A stretch of DNA of 64,000 nt, taken from Blastomussa wellsi (Eukaryota; Cnidaria; Anthozoa; Scleractinia; Plerogyridae). The position numbers and the translations under genes were made by a program. The notes below the pieces were generated by a model. The model was not told where the DNA came from, did no database searches, and was given only the letters and a program-made list of their open reading frames with translations. Shown piece by piece: positions 21,080 to 31,486 of this stretch (the first letter of the stretch is position 1; every line of letters starts with the position of its first letter). The DNA lies in NCBI GenBank assembly GCA_947652115.1, contig OX393573.1, positions 12,732,862 through 12,796,861 of the forward strand. The letters are read 5' to 3'.

Positions 21080-21465
21080 CTTGCGGCTAAATACAGGAAT
21101 CGATCCGACCTCCGAATGCACCGGGAACTAGTATGGTTAGCTCCCAGCTCTTTCCCAGCTCTATTGTTTTAGGGCTAGGGTCCATTGTTGCTGTTGTTTA
21201 TTTATATATTTCAGCCAATATTGTACACCCCCCTCCGGTTAGCCTACTATAGCACTATAAATTTTTAAAATTTTAGGGTTTGGTTGGCTGGGCCTTGGTG
21301 GTGTAGCGGTACTGCGAAGCGCTTGTAATCTGAACGACCCGGGTTCGAATCCACACCTCGATGCTTTTAAAATTCACCTGGTCTTTTTCTCTTTGTTAGA
21401 CCAAAATATCAAAGTTTAAAAATTTCTAAGTCTCCGGATCGATTCCTGTATTTAGCCGCACGTCT
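21080..21465. mobile_element. Inverted-repeat element carrying a tRNA-derived segment
   Basis: The ends are GCGGCTAAATACAGGAATCG on the left and its inverse near 21430-21460. Inside is a tRNA-like stretch (about 21286-21362) with an A-box-like TGGTGTAGCGG and a B box GGTTCGAATCC, but no acceptor stem can form. The block AGGGCTAGGGTCCATTGTT before it is shared with 32925-32940, which also precedes a tRNA-derived SINE. Confidence 0.6.
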
Positions 21466-21865
21466 GCAAAAAGATATGGCTGCCAAGCCTCGTGACGACC
21501 GACAAAAATAGCCCCAGGATGGGAGGCATGGGAGGTAGGTACGCGGGCTCATTTTAGGAGAAGAAACAAATTTATACTTTTGCATTTTGACTAATTTTAT
21601 TTACTAAAGAATTGCATACGTACTACTACATTACCTCGAGGTATTTTGAAATTTACCGGTAAGAAGTGCTAATTAGCTTGTTTTTGCTATTCATGGCAAG
21701 TTACTTTTCGGCTTGCTACATGGTCAGCGGTTGTTTCCATTTTCTTACGTCACTTCCGCTATTTCTGCCAACTAAACGCGGCCATTTCCGTCCACGCAGA
21801 TTTCTGCTAACGCCGTTTTCTCGCTATCCACAATAACTCATCCATTGCTTCGCAACGAATGAGTT

Positions 21866-22103
21866 AAAAAGGTAAGTCTGCAGTCGGGCCTAGTGGCCCA
21901 TCAGGCCGGAGCTTATCCCGGTTTCTGTAGCATGAAGCGACAGAGAGTATTTCTACTCCCCCTGGATGGGATGCTAGTCCATTGCAGGGTTACCCCCTAG
22001 CAGTAAATTCGCCGGTACCCATTTATACACCTGGGTGAAGAGAGGCACTGTGAGAGTAAAGTGTCTTGCCCAAGAACACAACGCAGTGCCCCGGCTAGAT
22101 AAT
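21866..22103 (-). mobile_element. tRNA-derived SINE, family A
   Basis: On the minus strand it reads CACTGCGTTGTGTTCTTGGG, then CAAGACACTTTACTCTCACA, CACCCAGGTGTATAAATGGG, a 'CTAGCATCCCATCC' block and GGATAAGCTCCGGCC, in the order found in other copies here (32073-32215, 33009-33262, 45420-45600). This SINE type is widespread in marine invertebrates. The tRNA-like head is truncated in this copy. Confidence 0.75.
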
Positions 22104-22940
22104 ATAAGTACTAGAAACTGACCAATAACAGGATAGAAGATACAATAAAGGGCGCGGCAGGTGTTAAAGCGAAACAAACACTACCAATTACTTCGAATAC
22201 CAGCGGAAAATAAATTTTTTCAAAAGTTTGGAGGTTACCTTTAAACAATAGAGATTTTTGGAATGTTTTGTTAATGCAATTTTATCATCAATTTTACTTT
22301 TCAATTTGTATTGCTTTATTTAGTATTTAAGACATTTTGAGCTTCATAAAACACTTAACAATAAAAATATCGGGCCCATTACACTTAGCAGTTACCTGAT
22401 CCAGGTCCCCATTAATCGATGCAAATCAACCCGGAGACCTACGAACGAAAACGTCTTTACGAAAGGACACACTCTATAACTTCATCTGTATAAAAAAATG
22501 TATTTTAAGGAAACCAATGACATAAGTAGAATTATGAAGTGCACATGTTAATTCATAGTTAGAATAAGCTGGAATGTATGTCCTTCAACTTCTATGTTCA
22601 AGTCATTCAAGTCTTATATTTCTCAAAGGCCGTCATCAAGTTATATTCGACTTGGACTTCAACTAACACTGAACTTCGTATTCTTCATAATTATAGCCTG
22701 TAAAACATGTGCATTCTAAAATTGTCTTAAGTTACTTTTATAAGCTTTCAGAGAACAATAGACTGTTTAAAGTCGTTCCGTGTTTCAACGGGAAAGAACG
22801 CAAAAGAGAAAACCAAACGAAGCGATCGCGAACAAAGCGCGAACTGTTTGAAAAGAAGAGCGAGTGACGGAGTGGAACTTTAAGTTTTTTCGCGGTTGTT
22901 TTATCACGTACAACGATCGGAGAAAAATACCATAGAACAG
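22104..22940. other. Intergenic DNA, no gene recognised
   Basis: AT-rich, with no coding signal. The stretch 22765-22880, rich in GCGATCGCGAACAAAGCG, may belong to the 3' part of the neighbouring retrotransposon. Confidence 0.35.
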
Positions 22941-24250
22941 CTAGGGGGCTGTAAACGCTATAGATTTACAACTGCCTATATACCTCGTTAAAAAACTCTG
23001 ACTAGATAAAGATAATTCTTCGTTACAGCATGGCTTGGATAAATTATCGTCAAGGATTCTGTTCGATAGAGGATGTTTTACGATATCTTCATACGTGAAG
23101 ATAATTAACGTGCTATCTTCACACGTGTAGATGTATATGTTATTTGCCGGCTGGGAGGTCCGTATAGTGAAAAACTGTGACCGAGGTCTTGAAAGCATAT
23201 CATGAATAAGCGTTAATAGCGAATCGTGAGAAAAATACTTCTTAATCGTTCTAATAATAATGTAGGAAATAAAAGGCAGCATTACAGATTTTAGTTACAT
23301 GTGTTGACATTGACAACTCATTATCGAACCATGCACCAAGATTTCTAAGACACGAACTAGGATAAATTTCATATTCACCCACAGAGATATTGCATACATC
23401 ATTTATCTTACCTAATTAGTGTCTAGTTCCTATTAATATCAACTCAGTTTTATCATCATTTATCATTAACCTATCCCTAATCATCCAATTCCTTACGTCA
23501 CTCCTACATCTATTCATAGCACTAATAACTTCATCCAGACTGGACGTATCATCAGCCTTAAACTACAATAGATACAATTGTCAGCAAAACAATTGTATCG
23601 TCAGCAAAACAATGTACGTTAGGAAGATGTTTCCCTGTGATGGCATGATAGTTCAGACAAATAAACTACAAATAATAAAGGCCCAAGGCAGGAGCCCTGT
23701 GGAACACCACAGTCCAAGGCAAAATAATTTGACAGAGTCCCATGTATAGAGACTCGCTGACGTCTTAGAGAAAGATAGGAGTAGAACCAATTGAGAGCAG
23801 TCCCACGAAAACCAACTTCATTATGCAAACGATCGAGCAACACATCATGGGTCACTGTATCAAATGCTGCACTAAGATCCAACATAACCAGTAACGTTAT
23901 ATGCCGAGAGTTCATCTTTAGTCTCAGTTCTGTGATGTTGTCTATATGCAGACTGGAACAAGGGATAAATGTCATTTGCCATCATATGTTCGTGAACCCG
24001 ATTAAAGACAGCTCTTTCAGTTAGTTTTGACACAAACTGTAGGTTACTAACTGGCCTATAGTTCTTGAATACCAGATCCAGACGAGTCTTCTTAAATAAC
24101 GGATTAACCAGTGCACATTTCCAGTTTGATGCAAACGAACCAGACTCCAAGGACAGATTAATGATTTTAGTAATAACTGTAAGAACGTCAATACAGTTAA
24201 TCACCAAAGACATTGGCAAGGGATCCATAATAAAACTTTTCTTAGGAATC
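22941..24250 (-). mobile_element. 5'-truncated non-LTR retrotransposon (reverse transcriptase), frameshifted
   Basis: Minus-strand code includes NYRPVSNLQFVSKLTERAVF (RT block 1/2), LDLSAAFDTVTHDVLLDRL (block 3/A, catalytic D), CGVPQGSCLGPLLFVVY (block B) and FADDT near 23595 (block C, catalytic DD). A block D-like NDDKTELILIGTRH and RTIKKYFSHDSL follow. The order and motifs place it in the CR1/Jockey-like LINE range. It starts abruptly at an MDPLP motif, so the endonuclease is missing. At least one frame change lies near 23870-23975, and FADDT is followed by a small direct duplication. It is inactive. Confidence 0.85.
23100..23175. repeat. ACACGTGTGAAGAT-type repeat in LINE tail
   Basis: TCTTCATACGTGAAGATAAT and TCTTCACACGTGTAGAT lie 30 bases apart, next to GCCGGCTGGGAGGTCCGTAT. 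I recall this combination as an abundant cnidarian repeat. The conserved RT frame is lost around here, so it may be a separate insertion. Confidence 0.4.
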
Positions 24251-25088
24251 CCGCCTTAACAATCTGTCCTTTCAGCTACGCAAAATTTACTGTGAAACGA
24301 TAAAATAGCGCGCGTGATTAGCATAAATGGGGTAAGATTGGCCCATCCTATCTCTTTTGCGAACACGGTGACCTATCTTTTTATTGCATTTTCGAAACAG
24401 TGCTTGGAAGGGAACATTCAGGGAAAGTTTCAAAAAAATTGTTGGATAACTTTTATTTCTGAGGAATCACCTTAAGCGTGTTCTGATTGGTTGAAAACCA
24501 GTTGTTTACTAGTACTTCAACCACGGTAAACTCCCTGAAGCTACACCCATTAAACGACGGGGTACAAAAAATGGTAGAAAGGTATTCACTTCGCATCCAT
24601 AATCACAGAAATCAAATATTTCGAAACAAACAATATAGGAGTGTTAAACAAATTTGGAATGCACACGCCCTTAAAGAAATCCAAACAATATTTATTAAAC
24701 ATTAATAGTTTTATCTATATTTCATAAGCCCCGGACTTACTTCGTTAAACTTAGTTTCTACTACAGTGACATGCTAGAGTGATCTTTTCCTCAGTTCAAA
24801 AATATTCTGTATAATGTCCTCACACTCCCACACGACAAACATGTAAACGAGTTATTATTAAATCTATGTATGTCTACTGATGTTTCTACCGTGTGCAAAT
24901 AAAGTTGATGTGGAGAGGGGCGGATACTCGCGGGGCGGATACTCGAGGGGCGGATAAGTCGTCGAACATATGGATAGGCTGCGCCCAAAATGCTTCTATT
25001 TATTAATATAGATGGATTCCTACTACACTTGCCCACTAACATAACAAGGCAAGGTCTGTTGAGGCACGACTCGAGGAAAACTACTCTG

Positions 25089-25702
25089 TTACTTTCTCTT
25101 CTTGAAAGATTTTCCACGGTTGCTAAGATACATCGCGGCCTCTGCTTGGCCATGACGTTGTGCAATCATGCGTGGTGTCAAGCCATCCTTATCTCTTGAT
25201 TCAATGTCAACTCCGTGAGACAGTATCTTCTCAATAGCTGCAGCGTTTCCACCCCATGAGGCCCAATGCAACGCATTCCATCCGCTGTTGTCTTCCAAAG
25301 ACGGATTTGCGCCCTTTTCAAGGAGAAACTTGATAGCCTGTAGCTTGCCAAGACGAACAGCAGTCATCAGTGGCGTGATACATACCCCGGATATTTCCAG
25401 AGTCAAGGCTTGGCACATGACCTAGTATCAGCTCAATTATGACAGGGTTGTCACCCCGTGAGGCACAATGCAGCATATTCCATCCTTCGTTGTCCTTCAA
25501 AGACGGATCTGCACCATTTTCAATTAGATACTTTAAAGCCGGTATCCTGTCACTTTCAACAGCGACCATCAATGGGGTTTTTCCTACACTAGTTCTCGAG
25601 TCAATGGAAAATCCAGGACTAGATAGCAAGGATTCGTTTTTGGCAACATCACCGTTCCTTGCAGCAGAATGAAGAGCATCCATTTGTTCTTGCCTTTGTC
25701 CA
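25089..25702 (-). pseudogene. Ankyrin-repeat exon, frameshifted
   Basis: An acceptor-like TTTTAG near 25720 precedes QRQEQMDALHSAARNGD. About five ankyrin repeats follow, e.g. GKTPLMVAVESDRIPALKYL, NEGWNMLHCASRGDN, ITPLMTAVRLGKLQAIKFLL, SGWNALHWASWGGN and DGLTPRMIAQRHGQAEAAMY. The end is a basic SFKKRK stop. Near 25385 the frame changes by one base (GNIRG then ITPLM). It lies just downstream, on the same strand, of a glycosyltransferase exon (26972-28004). The two may be exons of one gene, as in coral NLR-type proteins with GT and repeat domains, but no NACHT domain is in the window. It is a pseudogene or has a sequence error. Confidence 0.65.
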
Positions 25703-25889
25703 CAAAAGTGCTGACTAAAACAATTGATAAAAAAATTAAAAAATTATTCGAGACGATTCATGCTACAAATTAAAGTCATTTTCATTTGCAATTGAATGGT
25801 TTAGCAAGCATACCGCTTGAGGCAAAATTCAACTTGGAAATCGTTTATTGATAGCTGGGTCCTGAAACAAACTGGAAACAAACAAACTA

Positions 25890-26200
25890 GAACAAAAATT
25901 TATTTTTCAAATCGGCACTCTTAATCCTCACGGTATCAACGAACGCTTTTCATTCAACTAATTTATTCCGTTGTTTTCACGTTAGCAGGCACCAACCAAT
26001 AGCGAAGCAGCATCTTTCTGCATATAAACGACACACGACCCACAATTCATTGATTCGCTCCGACGAAGGGCTAACGCTCGAAACGTCGGCTCTCGAATCT
26101 CTTTACGGTGGCCAATTCACATTATCAACCCAGTTGATAAAACCAAATTGTATTGTTATACTTCCCACCGACGCAACACCACAGTTTCTTTAGAAACTTA
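25890..26200 (+). repeat. Dispersed retroelement-end repeat, copy 1
   Basis: It contains AATTTATTTTTCAAATCGGC and, 140 bases later, GATTCGCTCCGACGAAGGGC followed by TAACGCTCGAAACGTCG and ACCCAGTTGATAAAACCAAA. Copies occur at about 47740-47895 (+) and 38527-38660 (-). The frame [18 protein letters not shown] seen in these copies is a common repeat-derived frame in cnidarian assemblies, probably from a retroelement 3' end. Confidence 0.6.
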
Positions 26201-26363
26201 CCCCATCTAGAAAAATACCCAGCTGTTTACGTTTAAATTTATACAAATTCCCACTTTTTAATCAACTGACAACAAGCCAGATTTTCAAGGTATGGTACTG
26301 AATTTACAATTAAATAAGACCACACTTTTATTTATTTTTTTCAGCTTCTTTCTTTCAAATAGC

Positions 26364-26550
26364 TTAGAGAATCCAATTTGACCTACAGCTAAGGTTAATT
26401 TCGGGTTTAAGGTTCGTGTCGTGCTGCAGACCTGTTGCTGACTCTTCTTCATTGTCAGCGTTTGCTTCTGTGTATTCTGAAAAGGTTTGTGGAGAATTAT
26501 TTTCTGTAGGTAACTTTACTAAATAAAAAAAATAAGTACGTGGTAAAACT
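26364..26550 (-). CDS. Possible exon between glycosyltransferase and ankyrin exons
   Basis: After an acceptor TTTTATTTAG the minus strand codes KLPTENNSPQTFSEYTEANA, then an acidic run (DNEEESATGLQ), and stops at about 26366. It contains no domain. Its only support is position and the acceptor. It could be a linker exon of a GT/ankyrin gene or chance. Confidence 0.25.
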
Positions 26551-26971
26551 GGTTCGAATAAGGTAGCTAATAACGCTTTTCTGTTGTTGATGCGTTTGCA
26601 ACAAACGCAAATCGACTTTATATTATTTCCGTGCATAAACGGCAAACCACAGAAGTTGAATTTTTTCCATTCGCAGGAAAAACAGACGCCATATTTAATT
26701 AACAACCTACAGCAAAGCCAAGTGAACCTGAAATTGGGGTGTAAGAAGCAATGTCATTTTTCTTTTCCTGTTTAATATTGTTTTGCGTATTTAGTTGTAT
26801 TGGTCGTTCTTTTTTTTACGTCACTGTTGAGTTGCACACCGAGGATGATCTCGGAATTGGACTGCTTGAAGATTTCATTTACCATTGGTAATGTTCAAAA
26901 ATTGGGCTTGTAGCTTTGGAAAAAAAATATCTACAGAGTAACATTAAATACCAACCTCTCAAAAGACAACT

Positions 26972-28004
26972 TTAGGTGACACCTTCACATGATGTGTTCA
27001 CTAACTCATGTATCTTCTGTTCAAATCTCTCGCATTCCTTCTTCCAGGAATAACTTTTTCCGTACTGTTCTCTTAGATACAGAGCACTCTCACGTCTGTT
27101 TTTTGGTTTTTGATCAGACAGCTGTTTGATTCTTCGTGCCCACTCCAGTGGCATCTCTGAATTCACTACCATAGACATCCCCCCTGCAACGACCTCTAAT
27201 GCTTTAGCTATCCCAGATTCACTGGGAACAAGAACAGGGACACCAGCTGAGATTGCTTCCAGGGCAATTAAATCAAAGCCTTCGGTGCGGGATGCCATGA
27301 AAATCAAATCAGCTTCACGAATTCCAATTCTGCATAGTTGCAGAATTTTTGTTTCGTTGAGAAACCACTCCTCGATTTTTCGATGCTTATCCTGTGGAGA
27401 CCCAACAAATGTCAGCTCAAAATTCCTTTCAATAGCCCCTGAGTTTAAAATCCTCAAAGCTTCCACGACCAAACATAAAAACACGGAAGTTCTGCATCTG
27501 ATGAATTTCGTCTAGTTCTCCCTGAATACTGGAGAACTTTTCGAAAAGCCCAGGAGTGACAACTTTTGTATTTGGGATACGTCTTATGTATCTTTGTTGA
27601 AGGTCAATTCCGACGGCAATAACTAGATGGGCTGCTTCGCAAAGCTCTAACTCTCGCTTAGTCTTCTCTTCGTTGTCTGCAATCGCATCTCTTGTGGCAT
27701 CTCCTTCACGTTTGTGCCTTCCCAGGTTTTCGAATTCGCAGAACACATGAACGAAATGTATCCACTTACAGTTTGCCCTGTCGGAAATGAAATATGCAGC
27801 AAGTCCGAATTTTCTCCCGTGGCCCACTACAACATCGAGGTGTTGAAGCTCTGGCGAAGGCATTTTCAGCCACTCTTTGGGATCATTAGATTCTGGAATT
27901 CGACGTGCTTTCATCAAATTCACCCCCTGTTTACTCGCATCTTCTCTGTCCTCTTCGCTGCCGCTGGAGACAGACTTTTTTTTTTCGGAGAGTTTTAATC
28001 GCAT
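26972..28004 (-). pseudogene. GT4-like glycosyltransferase exon, frameshifted, N-terminal part missing
   Basis: Minus-strand code: a Ser/Glu-rich start, then VVVGHGRKFGLAAYFISDR and CKWIHFVHVFCE, a nucleotide-sugar transferase N-domain. After VFMFGRGSFEDF the frame moves near 27440 and continues NFELTFVGSPQDKH and EADLIFMASRTEGFDLIALE, giving the EX7E catalytic motif of retaining GT-B enzymes, then AISAGVPVLVPSESG. The first ~60 residues of the fold are absent upstream. Acropora NOD-like receptor genes carry glycosyltransferase group 1 domains as a cnidarian novelty (established, recalled), and this sequence type resembles them. Compared with the family a few residues seem deleted at the frame break. 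The domain call is firm; activity is unlikely as read. Confidence 0.7.
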
Positions 28005-28209
28005 GATTTTTTGTTTTTACAGCGCAAGTACTTTTTGCGGAAAGTATAGGGCCTGCATGAATTGTTTTTCTTTTTTTTTCCTTTCCTTGCCCTGTAACCA
28101 TCCTCCCCGGGCAACCCCGGGACAAGTCCAGCCCTTTAGGCCCGGGGATGGAGAATTGTTTTTTAAAAGCGGTCTAGATCTTGTCCCGCGGGGTGGGGGG
28201 TGGGGCAAA

Positions 28210-30344
28210 TCTAAAGTACTTTCTCGATGTTCTTCTTACAACGTCACGTTGACACGATTGTGGCATACCGCGCGAAGGAGATTGCCTATTTCCAGGGAAA
28301 ATCTGTAAAAATTGTAGCCGTCTGGTTAGAGCAGAATAATATTATAAAGTTTAAATATGCTTTTGAAGGTTTTTTGCTTTCCCTTTATCGTTCTGTTCGC
28401 TGTTTGCAAGCTCCTTTCCTATTCTTTCGAGGAAGTGGCGAGACGAATGGGTTAGATTTTTCCTTCTGTTTTCTTTATAAAATACCGTCTTCATGAATTT
28501 GTACGCTGTATATATAGTCTCAGTTGTTTATGATATATTTACAGTCTAGAAAAGCGTTCAAATTCATGAGCAGACGGGCAACAATTGCAAGTCGGCCCTT
28601 ATAACTTTATTAAGGACGAGGTTGCGATAACAAGTGGCCAAGTCGCGAGAAGCCAGGGTCTTTGCGGGTGCTTTCAGAAAAGTGTAGTTCTTGAAAAACT
28701 TCTTCATGTACTTCTTTTGCTATTTTTACAGAAATCAGTATAACTATTTTTAACTCGAATTTGTACACAAAATTACGTACTTGTGGTCGACGAGGAGTCC
28801 CGGAGGGTGGGGAATTGTCTTTTTCTGTGTGCCCGGGGTAAGAAATAGACCGAAAAATAGTTAAAAAATGGCAAATCCTCGGGAGTGTGCCCGAGGGGGG
28901 GGGGGGTAGTAACACGTAGAATTGAACCACGCATAACCCAGAAACATGCCGATGTCACGCATTAATTCAAGCTGTTCTATTTTCAAAACAAAGCCGTATA
29001 CCGAGCTGAAAACAGGCCGGCAGATATATGTTTAAAAATAACTTTTACCTGATGAAGTTGAAAACTCAAAATTTTTAATTTCAGTTTTTGCCACGCCACG
29101 TGAAAACCAAGAATTAAATATCGAAATCGGTCTATTTATTGTTTTCATTTTCTCTGTAAAACAATTCAGGAAAATGCCACTAAAATGCTCGAATAATGCT
29201 CAATGCTTTCGCTTCACCAAAATACTCGAAAAATGCTACCATAATGTACAAAAGCCTATACCCGAAACCTTGGGTCAGATTGTGGGTTCTGGTTGTTGGC
29301 TTTGAGGGCTGGGCAAGGCCATGTATGCCTATATATGGAGATGCATGACCTGATTGGCTAATCATGTGTCTCCAGAGGGCCCTCGGAGCCAATTATACCA
29401 TTGTACCTATGGCCCAGGCCCAGCCGGCAAAGAGGGACAGGGCGCTCTGGAGACGAGAATGAAAAAAGATGCCTTGAGCCCAATAAGAAAACGGATTCTT
29501 AGGGATAAATACATGATCATGGCCTGATCATGATTTCTCGTGTTTTATTTCCCCAAACCTCAGCTCCATGTTAGAATTTTAATATATCTAAATTGGCAAA
29601 TTGTTACATACAAAAGAGTTGCTACCCTGACCCCGGCCTTTTTTCTAAAGTGAGGAAAGCCGTTGTGGCAGTCAAAGCTAGCGAAAGGAAAAAACCTTTG
29701 GTAGCGGCGGGTTTGAATCTCCCGGTCGTCGCTTCGCGAATTCGTTTCCGCCGGTTCGCGGCTCTTCGATTGAGAAATATAAAAATAGAAGACCTCTGAA
29801 ACCAGCTCGAACAGGAGAAGTAGAAGTTGTCGTACGGTCTCACATGAATGGCTCGATACCCTGCGTAAAAAGATTCTGAATAAAACAAACAACAAGAACA
29901 ATGCCCCTAGCCAAGAAAACAATAGCAACTGCTACTTCAGTGGCGGATACAGACTTCTTTTAAGATGGGGGCCCGAAAAATTTTCCGCCCCCTCGGGTTT
30001 TAAATGAAGGTGGGGCCAAAGAAATTCCCCCTTTGAGCCTTAAAATTTTCGCCCATAAGGCGGCCCCGGGCCCCCTCCCCAAGATCCGCCACAATACTGG
30101 TAGAGTACAAGCTTACGATAGCTGCTACACTACCGAGAGAGCTGGCCGTAATCCCTTTGATTTCTTTGCGTCTTATGTAATCCCGTTTTATAAACCAACT
30201 TTTTTATTTGTTGCATCGGGGCGATGGCAATACAAATTGATGTTATAGTTAGAAAAATACTGTGTTTTCATGAAGAAAACTATTGTGTTTGGACAATTAC
30301 CAATGCACACTTTGGTTGATTACAGCACGTTTTATAAGAGATAC
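28210..30344. other. Repeat-rich intergenic DNA, no gene recognised
   Basis: GC-rich tracts around 28100-28210 and 28780-28910 share the word GGGGAATTGT near CCCGGGG and may be two ends of one element. An inverted repeat TCTCCAGAGGGCCCTC / GGGCGCTCTGGAGA lies at about 29369-29456. A transposon-end fragment (CCATGTTAGAATTTTAATAT) lies near 29565. None of the open frames resembles a protein. Confidence 0.4.
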
Positions 30345-30709
30345 TAGGGAGCTTAAGCAAACCACTACGGCAACGGCAACGAGAACGTCGCAAAACAAAA
30401 GATTTGATGAGCAGTACAATAGCTCCGCACGTGCGTAATTTTTTGTACATTTCTCTGTCGTCCTCTGCAAAACAGCAACGTGAAATGACCAAATTCTGAG
30501 TACTTTGGAGAACGTGAACCTCAACGGCTAAATTGTCGTTTTTCTGTTTGAAAATAAACGCCCTCCTTATATTTTCTACAAGACGTGCGTTTGAAAACGA
30601 TAGATGCACCATGTATCAAAGCAATTGCGAGATTCGTGCGTAAAAGATAAATACATTTTTAAGCAGGCGTCGTCCTAGACGTCGCCGTCGTCATTGCTTA
30701 AGCTCCCTA
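30345..30709. mobile_element. MITE with TAGGGAGCTTAAGCA ends
   Basis: The left end is TAGGGAGCTTAAGCA and the right end its exact inverse. Subterminal CGGCAACGGCAACGAGAACG on the left is mirrored by CGACGGCGACGTC-like sequence on the right. It is about 365 bases long and non-coding. Confidence 0.8.
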
Positions 30710-31486
30710 CTCTTGCAGGCAGATAACTCAAATCTAGCCTAGCGTCGCTCTCGTATGCAAACGGTGAACCGACTCACAGGCTAGAGTAAATGAGAAAAGC
30801 CTCTAGATATCAGGGATTTGAGTTATTGAGGGTAAAATTGGTAAGAAATGACCGGTACGAAATTCAAAAAAGGCTTGAGTTAGGGATTCAACTCTTAAAA
30901 TAAAATAAATACCCACACATCCAAAGAGAGATAGAAAACAAGAAATATTCACTCTACAAGTGCAAAATGGTTGTCTTGCAGTTGTAACACAAGAGATGTT
31001 TGCAATAAATGGTATACCCTGCGCCAATAAATTATTTTAGAAGTTGCCGCTATTTGCGATGGGTTATAATTTAGGAATTGCACTGATAATACAAGTCAAG
31101 GCGAAAGATCTCGAATTTCCCACTTTCAGATTAAGCCTTATAATCTAAAGATTCACATAAACATTCGGTCAGCGTTACTTTGTCACTTTGTAACTTTGTC
31201 ACGGTCCGTCACGCTCAAAACGGTGAAACTTTCGTGGTCACATTTTCTACAAGAATTTTAATAACACTGTATTTCTCCAGCTAAATAGTGGTTGGAATAA
31301 GCTCTCCGTTAAATAATGTCTTGAGTGGCAAAATAATATAGATTTTCGAGATCCAAGCAATGCGGAGCTTTGTTGAAATGTCCACGCAGTAACTCTGACC
31401 AAGTTTGTCACGCGGTGTCACGCAACGTCTCGCCTTGTACGGCAAGAAATCTTTGCGGCTTTCATCAAAGCCATTTCATTCGGTTT

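Noticed and set aside
21286..21362. Possible tRNA gene
   Set aside because: A and B boxes are present but no acceptor or anticodon stems can be formed; best explained as SINE-type remnant.
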